Shown here one piece after another: positions 41,259 to 50,069 of a stretch of DNA of 64,000 nucleotides. Every line of letters begins with the position of its first letter. Within the stretch, counting starts at the first letter, position 1. The stretch lies in assembly GCA_034437215.1 (NCBI GenBank), contig DAOTVC010000006.1, positions 10,803 through 74,802 of the forward strand. Reading direction: 5' to 3'. The DNA is from DAOTVC01 sp034437215. GTDB taxonomy: Bacteria > Chloroflexota > Anaerolineae > B4-G1 > SLSP01. A program made the translations under genes and the position numbers. The notes beneath the pieces were generated by a model. It was not told the origin of the DNA and made no database searches. It saw only the letters and a program-made list of their open reading frames with translations.

Positions 41259-42383
41259 CTACGCCTCTTCCACCGCGAGCCCCGTGCGCACGACACGGGG
41301 ACGGTAGATCCGGGCCCCTTCGAGGTGCGCCTTCGCCACCGCAGCCTGCCACGCCGCCTCGACCTCCTCCTCGGCGCCGGGACGGACGAGCGCGAAGACA
41401 GACCCGCCCCCTCCGGCCCCCGTCAGCTTGGCGCCCAGCGCCCCCGCCTCCAGTGCAGCGTCAATGAAGCGGTTGTTGGCCCATCCCGCGCCGTCGACGA
41501 AGCCGCAGTAGTTCATCATGGCGTCGACCAGAGCGTGATTGCGGTTCATCAGAGCGCCGAAGGTCTCCAGATCGCCCTCGAGGAGGGACTGCTTGCCCTT
41601 CCACGCCGTCTCCCAGGCCCCCACCATGAACTGCACCATCGGGGGCATCTCCCCACCCTCCTCCGCCCAGAGGTCGTGCTCCTGGATGTAGCGGGGGCGC
41701 ATCTGTCCGTGAACGTCGCCCGAGTCCCGCCGTACACCCGTGGAGACGGCGACGAGGGACAGCTCGCCGGCCCGACCGTCCAGGCGCTCGTAGGTCACGT
41801 AGGGCTCCTCCCCGATAGGGCGCTGGTGCAGCTTCCCCCGATAGTCGAGGTAGGCCAACCCACCGAAGAGGGGCACGTAGCGGTCGGCGTAGCCGCAGGT
41901 GATCCCCAGCTCCTGTGCCTCCACCCGTTGGGTCATCTCGGCCAGGACGTAGTCGTTGTGCAGCCGGGGATCGAGGTCATAGACGGCTCGCAACGCAGCC
42001 AGGGTCAGGAGCACGAGGAGGGAGGAGCCGCCCAGCCCACTCTGCCGCGGCACCTCCGTCCAGCTGGCGATGCGAACACCTTGCTCCAGAAACTTCTCGC
42101 GAAACTCCTCGCTGTAGCGGTAGAGCCGGTTGATGGCCCCCTTCACCAGGCCGAAGTCTCCCGAGTAGGAGAGGGGTATCTCATCCTGCCGGAAGCACTC
42201 CCGGCGGCCCACGGTTTCATCGGGGTGGCGCAGCGTCTCCAGAACGATGCCCTGAGCAGGTTCGGCGATAGCGCCGGCGTAGACATCCACGGCCGCGGAG
42301 AGGGTCGCAAAGTCTCCCTCCAGGCCGTCGGAGGGATTGCCCAGAACGTTGATCCGGGCCGGTACGGTCAATCGGTAGCGCAT
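41259..42383 (-). CDS. GHMP kinase resembling glucuronokinase
   Basis: A 374-residue kinase. It opens with VPARINVLGNPSDGLEGDFATLSAAVDVYA, has the phosphate-binding loop PRQSGLGGSSLLVLLTLAALRAVYD, and continues QELGITCGYADRYVPLFGGLAYLDYRGK and STGVRRDSGDVHGQMRPRY. These parts match plant-type glucuronokinases rather than galactokinase or mevalonate kinase. The C-terminal LTGAGGGGSVFALV is the third GHMP motif. The expected product is a 1-phospho-sugar (glucuronate-1-phosphate if true glucuronokinase), which the adjacent nucleotidyltransferase could activate. ATG 42383 follows AAGGAG; the open upstream frame is not coding. Confidence 0.85.
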   Translation of the reverse strand: MRYRLTVPARINVLGNPSDGLEGDFATLSAAVDVYAGAIAEPAQGIVLETLRHPDETVGRRECFRQDEIPLSYSGDFGLVKGAINRLYRYSEEFREKFLEQGVRIASWTEVPRQSGLGGSSLLVLLTLAALRAVYDLDPRLHNDYVLAEMTQRVEAQELGITCGYADRYVPLFGGLAYLDYRGKLHQRPIGEEPYVTYERLDGRAGELSLVAVSTGVRRDSGDVHGQMRPRYIQEHDLWAEEGGEMPPMVQFMVGAWETAWKGKQSLLEGDLETFGALMNRNHALVDAMMNYCGFVDGAGWANNRFIDAALEAGALGAKLTGAGGGGSVFALVRPGAEEEVEAAWQAAVAKAHLEGARIYRPRVVRTGLAVEEA

Positions 42384-42421
42384 GGGTCTCCTTGGGAAAT
42401 TAGTCGAGTAGTGAAGTTCCT

Positions 42422-43327
42422 TCACAGATTGAGTTTGGGCAGCACCCCCTCCCGGACCTCGGCATCGGTCGTGGGGACGGACACGTTGTCGAAGAGCCGC
42501 CAGGTCTCGACGTGCTCCACCGCCGCCCCGGGTGCCACCCGAGTGAGCGGCGCCAGCGTCTCCACCTCGAGCATCTCGGCGTCGGTGAAGAGCTCCACGG
42601 AGGCGCCAAGGTCTGGATAGGGCGCCCGCTCGACCTGCTCGAAGTACTTGACGAAGAGGTGTCCTGCGCGGACGTAGGCCACCCAACCGTCGGGAACGGG
42701 AGCCCCCACCTTCTGCGCCCCTGCAGCATCCGCAGCCTGGCGCAGGAGGACGAAGCGCCGCCCCCAGTGCCAACGGGGATCGCTCATGTCGGTGTAGGCC
42801 CAGAGAACGAGAGCGCTCGTGGGAGCCAGATTCTCATCGTGGGAGCCGCGAGGCGGCAGAGGCAGAACTGCCGTCCCGCCCGGTGCCATCACCGAGAGGG
42901 CCCAAGGCGCCATCTCCACCGTCCACAGGTTTTCGTTGCGCAGCCTGTGGGTCACCTCCACCTGGGGTTTACCGTCGACGAGCCGGACGTCCAGCTCCTT
43001 GCGGATCCTGGTGCGGGTCTCCAACGGTTGGATGAAGCGGACGAAATCGCCGTGCTCCTCGACCTGCACCGGATCGTTGTCCGGAGCGTAGGTGCGGGGC
43101 TCCATCTCCGGCGCGTGCCACAGGCGATGCCCCCCGTAGTTGACCCACGCCTCCCCCGCGTTCCTGCCCACCCAACGCTCGTTCTCCCAGAACTCGTTGG
43201 GACCTCCCACGAAGCCGAAGCGGATGATGCGCGGACCCACGTCGCCGGTGACCACCAGCTCCACGAGCCCGTTGTTCATGCGGTAACAGTTCTCCCAACC
43301 CCTGTAGTCGACCTTCTCCACGCTCAC
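42422..43327 (-). CDS. DUF4380-like protein (galactose-mutarotase-like fold)
   Basis: A 301-residue soluble protein beginning VDYRGWENCYRMNNGLVELVVTGDVGPRIIRFGFVGGPNEFWEN, with NYGGHRLWHAPEMEPRTYAPDNDPV and TRTRIRKELDVRLVDGKPQVEVTHRLRNENLWTVEMAPWALSVMAPGG, matching DUF4380 proteins, which have an aldose-epimerase-like beta-sandwich. A sugar-binding or sugar-modifying role is likely from fold and from the neighbouring sugar kinase, but no reaction is known to me. The gene is 38 bp from the kinase on the same strand. GGAGGTGAGC precedes the ATG. Confidence 0.78.
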   Translation of the reverse strand: MSVEKVDYRGWENCYRMNNGLVELVVTGDVGPRIIRFGFVGGPNEFWENERWVGRNAGEAWVNYGGHRLWHAPEMEPRTYAPDNDPVQVEEHGDFVRFIQPLETRTRIRKELDVRLVDGKPQVEVTHRLRNENLWTVEMAPWALSVMAPGGTAVLPLPPRGSHDENLAPTSALVLWAYTDMSDPRWHWGRRFVLLRQAADAAGAQKVGAPVPDGWVAYVRAGHLFVKYFEQVERAPYPDLGASVELFTDAEMLEVETLAPLTRVAPGAAVEHVETWRLFDNVSVPTTDAEVREGVLPKLNL

Positions 43328-43366
43328 CTCCCTGCTCTACCTCCAGATGGACTTCGCGATCCCACC

Positions 43367-44263
43367 TCACCGCTCCAGCCGGAAGGTGGAACCGACGCCG
43401 ATGAGATATCCCTGCTCCCCGAAGGCCTCCTTGAAGAGGCGCCGGGCCGCGGCACCACTGCAGTGGGAGGGAGCCGCCGCCTCCACTCCCAGCACCTGCA
43501 GCTCCTCAATGAGCCCCTCGATCCGGACGGCGCTCTCTCCCTGGAGATGAAAGCCCCCCATCACCAGGTGGATTTCATCCCCCACCACCTCCTGGGCACG
43601 CCGGGTCAGCCGCACGATGCCGGGATGGGCACAGCCCGTCACGAGAATCCCGCCCTCGACGGTCTGGACGACCAGCGCCTGTTCGGTGACGCTCCCCCGC
43701 ACCGCGCCCGTCGTCCAGACGCCGGGCAGGAGCTCCTGGGGCTCGTTCACCTCGACCTGGCGGGAAGAGACAGAGGCACCGGCGGGAACGTAGACGTCGG
43801 GCGCAGCACCGCTCTCCAAGAGAGCCGCCAATCCGCCGGTGTGATCGCCGTGAGCGTGGGAGAGCACGACGACGTCCACCGAGCGCGGGTCCTTGCCCAG
43901 CGCCTCGAAGTTGGCGAGAAGCGCCGCCCCGTCCCCACCGGTATCGAAGAGCAGCGTTCCCTCCGGCAGCTCGATCAGGCAGGCAAAGCCCCAGCCGGTC
44001 CTCAACCCTTCGACGTCCGGGTTATTATCATACAGGATCGTGAATTCTACCATTTCAGGCGCCTCCGTGGGCGTGGGGCGCGGTGTGACCGTAGGCTCGT
44101 GCGTCGACGTCGCGCGGGGCGTCGCCGCCGCCGTGGGCGACGGCGACGCGGTTTCGAGTACCGGCTCGGCGGTCGCCGTGACCCCACCCCCCTCTTCTAT
44201 CGTCGTACAACCGGCGAGGAGCGAGAGCCCCAGGAGGAAGAGGCGCAGGCACGCTCGTCTCAC
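43367..44263 (-). CDS. metallo-beta-lactamase-fold lipoprotein
   Basis: A 298-residue protein. A signal peptide with lipobox LLAGC is followed by a Thr/Pro-rich linker of about 50 residues (TPRATSTHEPTVTPRPTPTEAP). The MBL domain has the metal motif SHAHGDHTGG and later LVTGCAHPGIVRLT and MGGFHLQ, the pattern of the 7,8-dihydropterin-6-methyl-4-(beta-D-ribofuranosyl)aminobenzene-5'-phosphate synthase-like MBL group. As an exported lipoprotein its substrate must be extracytoplasmic. The GTG start at 44263 shares GTGA with the stop of the upstream gene and has GGAAAGAG before it; this fits better than ATG 44290. Confidence 0.85.
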   Translation of the reverse strand: MRRACLRLFLLGLSLLAGCTTIEEGGGVTATAEPVLETASPSPTAAATPRATSTHEPTVTPRPTPTEAPEMVEFTILYDNNPDVEGLRTGWGFACLIELPEGTLLFDTGGDGAALLANFEALGKDPRSVDVVVLSHAHGDHTGGLAALLESGAAPDVYVPAGASVSSRQVEVNEPQELLPGVWTTGAVRGSVTEQALVVQTVEGGILVTGCAHPGIVRLTRRAQEVVGDEIHLVMGGFHLQGESAVRIEGLIEELQVLGVEAAAPSHCSGAAARRLFKEAFGEQGYLIGVGSTFRLER

Positions 44264-45321
44264 CGCTCTTTCCGGCGGCAGAGGAGCCACGCCAACAGGG
44301 CGACCCCGCCCAGCGCGATGAGGCTCCAGCCCAGGGAGCGCCGATCCAGAGGCACCTCGGCACTGCGGTCGCGCATCGGCTCCGCGTCCGGCTCGAGGTG
44401 CTGGCGCAGGATATCGAGGACGGGCGTCCGCACCCCCGAGCGCTCCGCCAGCACCCGGAACTCTTCGGCTAAGACCGCCATCTCGTCCCGCGCGACGTTG
44501 GCGTGGCGCTGGATGGCCAGCTCGGCCCGTTCCTGCGCAAAGACCCTCTGCAGCCAGCGGACGAGCACGGGCTCGGGCAGCCGGGTAATCCAGCGATAGA
44601 CCGGAGGGGTGATCGGGATCTCCAGGGCGCGTAGGACCTGCAGCCCCTCCCGAATGCCGCGCACGATCAACAGCAGAGCGTCGCGGGTGCGGGCGAGACG
44701 GTAGATGTCCCCGCCGACCATGTAGAGGGCATTGGCGATGGGGCTCACCAGGGCCACGTGGGTCTTGAGCCAGGCGTCCATGTTGCGGGAGATGGTGACG
44801 GGGAACCCCGCGCTGTTGAGGGCCTCGGCGATGGCGGTGATGCGCGGAGAGATCCGCCCCTCCGGCTCGCCGATGGTCGTCGCCTGTACCTTGCCTGCGG
44901 TGGTCACGTAACGCACGACGTGCCCCACCCGCTCTCCGCCGGCGCCGGGAAAGCCCAGGAGTACCCGGTCAGATCCCAACGCTTCGACCAGCTGGTCGGG
45001 ACCGGCGGCGTTGTTCAACAGAAAGAGCACGTTGGGCGTCGCCCGGTTCGCCGCCAGGGTGGGCAGGACCGTCTCCAATTGGCTCTTGCGCACGACCACG
45101 AGCACCAGATCGTAGGCCGTTTCGGGCGCCAGAGCGTCCACGACGGGAATGCGCGTCGTCGTCCTCACGTGCGTCTGCACATCCTCCAGTACCACACCGT
45201 GCTCCCGCACATCGATCAAGCGTTGTCCTCGTGCCAGAAGGGTCACATCGTGCCCCGCCTCGTACAAGCGGGCGCCGTAGAGACTGCCCAGCACACCCGC
45301 ACCATAAACCAGAATCTTCAT
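44260..45321 (-). CDS. ketopantoate reductase-like (PanE/ApbA) protein with C-terminal membrane anchor
   Basis: A 353-residue protein. The N-terminal Rossmann fold starts KILVYGAGVLGSLYGARLYEAGHDVTLLARG and a second part (NMDAWLKTHVALVSPIANALYMVGGD) matches the PanE C-terminal domain including its Lys region. Unlike normal PanE, the protein ends in a hydrophobic segment and basic tail (SLGWSLIALGGVALLAWLLCRRKER), giving a tail-anchored form. It overlaps an exported MBL lipoprotein gene by 4 bp, so a membrane-linked redox role, not pantothenate synthesis, is possible (inference). Confidence 0.82.
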   Translation of the reverse strand: MKILVYGAGVLGSLYGARLYEAGHDVTLLARGQRLIDVREHGVVLEDVQTHVRTTTRIPVVDALAPETAYDLVLVVVRKSQLETVLPTLAANRATPNVLFLLNNAAGPDQLVEALGSDRVLLGFPGAGGERVGHVVRYVTTAGKVQATTIGEPEGRISPRITAIAEALNSAGFPVTISRNMDAWLKTHVALVSPIANALYMVGGDIYRLARTRDALLLIVRGIREGLQVLRALEIPITPPVYRWITRLPEPVLVRWLQRVFAQERAELAIQRHANVARDEMAVLAEEFRVLAERSGVRTPVLDILRQHLEPDAEPMRDRSAEVPLDRRSLGWSLIALGGVALLAWLLCRRKER

Positions 45322-45361
45322 CTCTCCACCTCCAGAGAGCTAATGTTTTCGTCTGACTGTC

Positions 45362-47509
45362 TCAACGCGGCTGGTAGATCGCGATGCCGAAGGCGCGGGT
45401 CCCGATGAGGACCGCGTCTCCTCGCCCCAGGAGCGCCGGCACCCCGACGATGACCAGGGGCTCGCCCCCCCAATAGCCCGAGTTCCGGGGCTCGAAGGTG
45501 TGCCACGCCTCCCCGTCGAAGGTGGAGACGGCACCCCCCGCCGACGCCGCCTGCGACGTGCCCACCCACAAGACCCCCGGCTCGCGCTCGTAGAGAGCGG
45601 TGACGGTGTTGAAGGGCAGCGCCGGACCGCCGGACCGGAACCAGTCCCACGCCTCCCCGTCCCAGCGCCCCAGCCCTCGCCCGAGGGTACCCACCCAAAG
45701 ATCACCGGCGCCGTCAATGAGCAGGGCACCGATGCCGCTGCCTATCTCCCGGTCCTCGGGGAGCAGAGAGCTCCACGTCTCCGCCGCAGGGTCGTAGATA
45801 CTCAGGCCGACGTCCGTCCCCGCATAGACCTGCTCTCCACCCGGCGGGATCGCCACCGTGAAGACCCGATCACCTTCCAATCCGGAGTTTGCCGAGGTAA
45901 AGGTCGTCCACGATCCGTCCACGAAGTAGAGAAGCCCCCGGCTCGTCGCCGCCCAGAGCCCCCCTCCCTCGTCCACCGCCACGTCCCAGATAGGTCTGGG
46001 GGTCCCCGCCCCCTCGGGCAGGGGCGTCCACTCGCCCTCCTCGTAGCGCGCCAGCCCCTCGTCGGTACCGAACCAGAGCACCCGCCTCGACCCATCCCAG
46101 GCTACGGAGAGCACCCGGTTGTCGGGCAGGGTGGAGTTCGAGGTGGTGAAGATCTCCCACGTCCCCTCCTGCTCCCCCGTCTGAGGCGGGGTCCAGAGGG
46201 CGCCCCCCGTCTCCGTCGCCACCGCAATTCTGCCGTCGGGTAGAGGTTGGAGGTCGTGGACGGTATTGCCGGGAAGATCGCTCGTGTAGGTCAGCACGTC
46301 CCACCAGTTGAGCCGCTCGATACGCAGCCGGGCTCCGGTAAGGATGGAGCCCCCCACGACGTAGAGCAGAAAGGCTGCCAGAAGCACCCAGGCGATCTTC
46401 GGAGGGCGCACGCCCATCATCCGGATCCACTCGCGAAGCCTCTCGGCGTCCCGGTACCACGTGTAGACCCAGACGAAGGCCTCGGAGGCCAGAAAGCAGA
46501 GGGCCGGGATAAAGATGAGGGTGTACTGGGGCCACTTGGTGGGCCAGACGAAGAGAAAGAGCAGGCTGCCCGCCAGCCAGACGACGGCCCAGCCCTTCTC
46601 CTTGAGCCAGGCGAGGTAGCTGCCGGGCAGGGCCGCGAGGAGGATGAAGCTGTCCAGACCGATGTAGAAGAAGACCTGGGGGTGCCAGGGAACGGAGTTC
46701 AGCACCCAGACGACGGGCTGGTACCAGGGGTGATCGTAGCTCTGCACGTGGGCGCTCTGGGCGTAGTCGGCGTGGAAGAAGAGAGCGTCCCCCAGCCGCT
46801 GCACGGGCGCCCGCCAGAGGGTGGGGTTGAGCAGCCAGAAGCTGAGGGCCGCGACGAGCAGGTAGCCGAGGAGCGCGCGCCACCCGGGCTTCTTCTTGAA
46901 GGCCAAGTAGGCAATGGGCAGGACGATGGGTACGTAGGTGTACTTGCCGGCAGCCGTCATGCCCAGGGCTACGGCGGAGAGCCAGAACCAGGACCGGCGG
47001 ACGGACTTTGCCCGGGCGAATGCCAGCACGGCGGCGAGGGCGGCGAACTGGGGCAGGGCCTCCAGGTAGACCTCGCTCGTGTACTTCACCTCCATGGTGT
47101 GGATGGCGAGAAGGAAGCCCGCCAGCGGATCGATCAGGGCCACCAACAGCACGGAGAGAGTGCCGAAGAGCACGGAGAGGGAGCGCGCCGTGTAGACCGC
47201 CTCCATCCACCGGGCCCCCTCGCCTGCCACGAGCCAGCCGGCACCGTAGAGGAGCTTGACCAGCGCCGGGTGCTCCCGATTCTCGGGATAGTCCACGATG
47301 GCGGTCAGGTCGCCGGCCCGGAGGGCGGTAGCGTAGTCGTAGCCGACCTCCAGGTAGGTCGGCTCGTCGGCGTCGATGGGCAGCATGAGCGCCGCCCAGG
47401 CGCGCAGCAGCAGCGCCAGGACGACCACACCCACGATGAGCAGGCGCCAGGTCCTCTCGGACCTGATCAAGGGGCGCAGGGGTGAGGACAAAAAGGGCGT
47501 CGCTCTCAA
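45362..47509 (-). CDS. membrane glycosyltransferase (GT39-like) fused to beta-propeller
   Basis: A 715-residue protein. Residues 1-385 have about ten membrane segments with the first-loop acidic motif PIDADEPTYLEVG and ENREHPALVKLLYGAG, as in polyprenyl-phosphate sugar transferases. From about residue 400, repeats such as LSVAWDGSRRVLWFGTDEGLARYEEGEWTPLPEG, VDEGGGLWAATSRGLLYFVDGSWTTFTS and LLIDGAGDLWVGTLGRGLGRWDGEAWDWF form a two-component-regulator-type propeller of about six blades. The propeller would lie outside and may bind the acceptor. The TTG start at 47509 forms TTGA with the stop of the peptidase E gene. Confidence 0.85.
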   Translation of the reverse strand: MRATPFLSSPLRPLIRSERTWRLLIVGVVVLALLLRAWAALMLPIDADEPTYLEVGYDYATALRAGDLTAIVDYPENREHPALVKLLYGAGWLVAGEGARWMEAVYTARSLSVLFGTLSVLLVALIDPLAGFLLAIHTMEVKYTSEVYLEALPQFAALAAVLAFARAKSVRRSWFWLSAVALGMTAAGKYTYVPIVLPIAYLAFKKKPGWRALLGYLLVAALSFWLLNPTLWRAPVQRLGDALFFHADYAQSAHVQSYDHPWYQPVVWVLNSVPWHPQVFFYIGLDSFILLAALPGSYLAWLKEKGWAVVWLAGSLLFLFVWPTKWPQYTLIFIPALCFLASEAFVWVYTWYRDAERLREWIRMMGVRPPKIAWVLLAAFLLYVVGGSILTGARLRIERLNWWDVLTYTSDLPGNTVHDLQPLPDGRIAVATETGGALWTPPQTGEQEGTWEIFTTSNSTLPDNRVLSVAWDGSRRVLWFGTDEGLARYEEGEWTPLPEGAGTPRPIWDVAVDEGGGLWAATSRGLLYFVDGSWTTFTSANSGLEGDRVFTVAIPPGGEQVYAGTDVGLSIYDPAAETWSSLLPEDREIGSGIGALLIDGAGDLWVGTLGRGLGRWDGEAWDWFRSGGPALPFNTVTALYEREPGVLWVGTSQAASAGGAVSTFDGEAWHTFEPRNSGYWGGEPLVIVGVPALLGRGDAVLIGTRAFGIAIYQPR

Positions 47510-48204
47510 GACTGCTCCCCCAGGTAGGTCGCCTGCAGCGCCTGCTCCTGCACTTCACCACCGCTCTCCGCCACGTAGTAGGCGGTGGCGCCGGGCAGGG
47601 CGGAGACCACCTTCTCCACCTGATCGTCGATCACGTGGAGGGCGACCCCATCTTCGAGCCCGTAGCCGGGCAGCAGCGCCCCCTGCCCGATCAAGCGATG
47701 GAAGGCGGGCCGGCGCTCCGGCTCCCCATCGTAGTGGGGACAGCAGCTGCCGGCGAGATAGCCCAGGCACTCCAGAGGGCCGAGCTCTCCCGGCACCGAA
47801 TCGGTGACCCCCTCCTCGAACCAGCAGATGGCTCCGGCACTCAGGCCCGTTAGGAGGACACCCTGCTCCCACGCCTGACGGAGGATGGTATCCAGCTCCC
47901 ACTCCCGCCAGAGGGCCAGCATGCTCCGGGTGTTCCCCCCGCTCACGTAGATCACGTCCTGTTCGAGGAGAAAGGAGGCCAGATCCGCCGTGGGCAGGCG
48001 AAAGAGGGAGAGATGGGTAGGACGGGCGCCCAACCTCGCGAACGCGCCGTAGAACTTGATAGTATAGTCGGGCGACTCGCTCGACGCCTGGGCCAGAAAG
48101 CAGACCCGCGGGCGCTCCTTGTCCGTCTGGTCGAGGATGTAACGATCGAGCAGGCTCTCCTCCATGGAGAAGCCTCCGTGTCCCATGGCAATGATCTGGC
48201 GCAT
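47506..48204 (-). CDS. peptidase E (S51) family protein
   Basis: A 232-residue protein with the S51 layout: IIAMGHGGF at the start, VIYVSGGNTRSMLALW, and the nucleophile elbow LLTGLSAGAICWFEEG with Ser122. S51 enzymes are Asp-specific dipeptidases or cyanophycinase-like; cyanophycinase needs further features that I cannot confirm. Cytoplasmic. It overlaps the following glycosyltransferase-propeller gene by 4 bp (TTGA). Confidence 0.87.
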   Translation of the reverse strand: MRQIIAMGHGGFSMEESLLDRYILDQTDKERPRVCFLAQASSESPDYTIKFYGAFARLGARPTHLSLFRLPTADLASFLLEQDVIYVSGGNTRSMLALWREWELDTILRQAWEQGVLLTGLSAGAICWFEEGVTDSVPGELGPLECLGYLAGSCCPHYDGEPERRPAFHRLIGQGALLPGYGLEDGVALHVIDDQVEKVVSALPGATAYYVAESGGEVQEQALQATYLGEQS

Positions 48205-48240
48205 TTCTGTACCTCCTTGAAGGCCAAGTGAGTAGCAAAA

Positions 48241-48315
48241 CAGGGATTAGGGATTAGAAATCAGGGATCAGGGATCAGGCAGATGTCCCCTGGGCCCTGA
48301 TTCCTCGTTCCCTAC
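48241..48315. repeat. inverted heptad repeat tract, GGGATTA class
   Basis: GGGATTA x2, GAAATCA, GGGATCA x2 in exact 7-bp phase, then the inverse words TGATTCC and TCGTTCC. It lies between the peptidase E and M28 peptidase genes. Confidence 0.75.
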
Positions 48316-48347
48316 TATTCAGTAGCCGTACACGCCACAGACTGCCT

Positions 48348-49799
48348 CTACCAACCGGCCACCACCAGCGGCAGGTAGAAGACCTCCAGAGCGGTGGTCG
48401 TAAGCACGGCTTGCAGCAGCGGCGCGCTCTCGCAGCCGGCGGTCACCGTCAGGGTGTCGGTGGCGCCGGGCAACGCGCTCTCCGGGACACTCACCCCGAT
48501 CACCACCGGCTCCTCCGCCTCCGCGGCGAGCTGCACGCTTGGCGGCGGCGCCTGGCTCACGGACCACTCTCCCTCCTCCAAAGAGAGGGTGCAACCGTGC
48601 TCCAACGCATCCCAATTGTGGAGCATAAGTGTATAGATAGAAGTCCTACCAAGAAACGCCCTCTGCTCCACTCGAACAGGCTTCAACGTAACGTGCAGCG
48701 GCGTGGCGAGGTGGGCCGCCGTCCCCACCGAGGCCCGGACGTAGGCGGTGTAGTAGTCCATGTTAAGTTGAGCCAGAAGATCCTGGGTGGTATGGTAGTA
48801 GTCGTTGAAATCGTGCGCGTCGTCCTCGATGGCGAGGATGGCGGGATAGCCCTGACCCCAGAAGGGGGCGTGGTCGCTGGCCCAGATAGCGTCAGCATCG
48901 ATGACGGGCTCCAGGTCATCGCTCAGCCCGTAGGAGGCGACGACGTTGGTGAAGACCCCGGCGATCGCCAGATCGGCAGAGTAGCCGGGACTGTCGGACT
49001 CGCGTGTGTGCAAGCGCACGATGGGCTCGCCCAGGTCGTCCCAGGCGATCATGTCCATGTTGTAGACGGCGACGATCTCCTCCCCGGCAAAGGCGACGCT
49101 CTGGGCGTAGGCGTAGCTCCCGTGGAGCCCCTGCTCCTCGCCGGTGAAGAGGACGAAGCGCAGCGTCCGGGCGAAGTCGTAGTCGCTCAGGATCTCGGCG
49201 GCGGTCATCACCCCCACCGAACCGCTGGCGTTGTCGTCGGCGCCCGGGGCGGGATTATGACCAGAAACGTTAGAGACCGAATCGAGGTGCGCGGTGATGA
49301 GCACGATCTCGGCGGGCCGGGTGAGACCGGGCAGTTCCCCGATCACGTTCCGCCCCGTGTACCCACTGCGGGACCAGTGATGGTAGGAGACGTCCAACCC
49401 CAGGCCCTCCATGAACTCGTAGACGTACTGGGTAGCCTTGGCAATCGGCGTGCCCGACGCCGTGTAGCGGGTGGTGATGGTGTAGGGCGTGCCCCCCACC
49501 GTCACGGGCCACTCGCCGCTCAGGTTCCCGGTGTAGCTGTAGACCCGGGCCTCCTCCACCTGGGCCAGGAAGCCGGCGACCAGGGTATCGTAGACGAAGG
49601 GCTCCAATGTCGGGGCGGTCGCGCTCTCCGGCATGATGGCGGAGACGACGCCGATCCTCTCCGCTGCCAGCACCGCCTTCCCCACACCGTCACCGGGTTC
49701 GGGCCCCACGACTGCCAGGACGCTCTGAGGCGTACAGAGGACAAGTGCCAAAAGCAGGACCGCTAACACCAAGACACTTCTGTATCCGAACTTCGACAT
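48348..49799 (-). CDS. secreted M28 family zinc peptidase
   Basis: A 483-residue protein. Signal peptide (RSVLVLAVLLLALVLCTPQSVLA), then a peptidase domain with intact ligands: the H-x-D of VLITAHLDSV, the bridging Asp in PGADDNASGSVG, the Glu pair in FTGEEQGLHGS, Asp in MDMIAWDDLG and the late His in WASDHAPFWGQG. About 110 residues of C-terminal beta-sandwich (from HVTLKPVRVEQRAFLG to the end) follow. A secreted aminopeptidase. Unlike the M28-like domain fused at 10130, all metal ligands are kept. ATG 49799 (or 49802) follows AGAGGG. Confidence 0.88.
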   Translation of the reverse strand: MSKFGYRSVLVLAVLLLALVLCTPQSVLAVVGPEPGDGVGKAVLAAERIGVVSAIMPESATAPTLEPFVYDTLVAGFLAQVEEARVYSYTGNLSGEWPVTVGGTPYTITTRYTASGTPIAKATQYVYEFMEGLGLDVSYHHWSRSGYTGRNVIGELPGLTRPAEIVLITAHLDSVSNVSGHNPAPGADDNASGSVGVMTAAEILSDYDFARTLRFVLFTGEEQGLHGSYAYAQSVAFAGEEIVAVYNMDMIAWDDLGEPIVRLHTRESDSPGYSADLAIAGVFTNVVASYGLSDDLEPVIDADAIWASDHAPFWGQGYPAILAIEDDAHDFNDYYHTTQDLLAQLNMDYYTAYVRASVGTAAHLATPLHVTLKPVRVEQRAFLGRTSIYTLMLHNWDALEHGCTLSLEEGEWSVSQAPPPSVQLAAEAEEPVVIGVSVPESALPGATDTLTVTAGCESAPLLQAVLTTTALEVFYLPLVVAGW

Positions 49800-49831
49800 C
49801 ATCCCTCTATCTCCATTCTGCGAACGTACGC

Positions 49832-49969
49832 AAATCGGAAGGGTGTGTTTCAATCCAGTTGGAAGCTATCCGTGGCTGAAACGTAAAGCGTGAAACGTGA
49901 GGGCCTCACGGTTTACGTTTCACGTTTCACGCCTCGGTTTAACTCAAGTGAAACACACCCAAATCGGAA
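49832..49969. mobile_element. MITE-like element, family 1, copy 3, inverted, with perfect 9-bp target duplication
   Basis: The element spans 49841-49960 (120 bp), with GGGTGTGTTTCA at left and TGAAACACACCC at right. AAATCGGAA flanks it directly on both sides (49832-49840 and 49961-49969). The core (49875-49936) is a CGTGAAA heptad palindrome. Compared with copies 1 and 2, the GGAAGCTATCCGTGGCT segment is on the left, so it is inserted in reverse. Confidence 0.88.
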
Positions 49970-50069
49970 AGGGCTCACGCTCTCGGTGCAATCTGTTGCC
50001 TCATCATGATACCAGGAATCTGTGATCCAGCACACAGCCCGGCACACAGCCCGGCACGCAGCCCACCAC

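Noticed and set aside
48348..49799. Same type of degenerate active site as in the fused M28 domain
   Set aside because: All zinc ligands (H-x-D, bridging Asp, Glu pair, Asp, late His) are present, so this one looks active.
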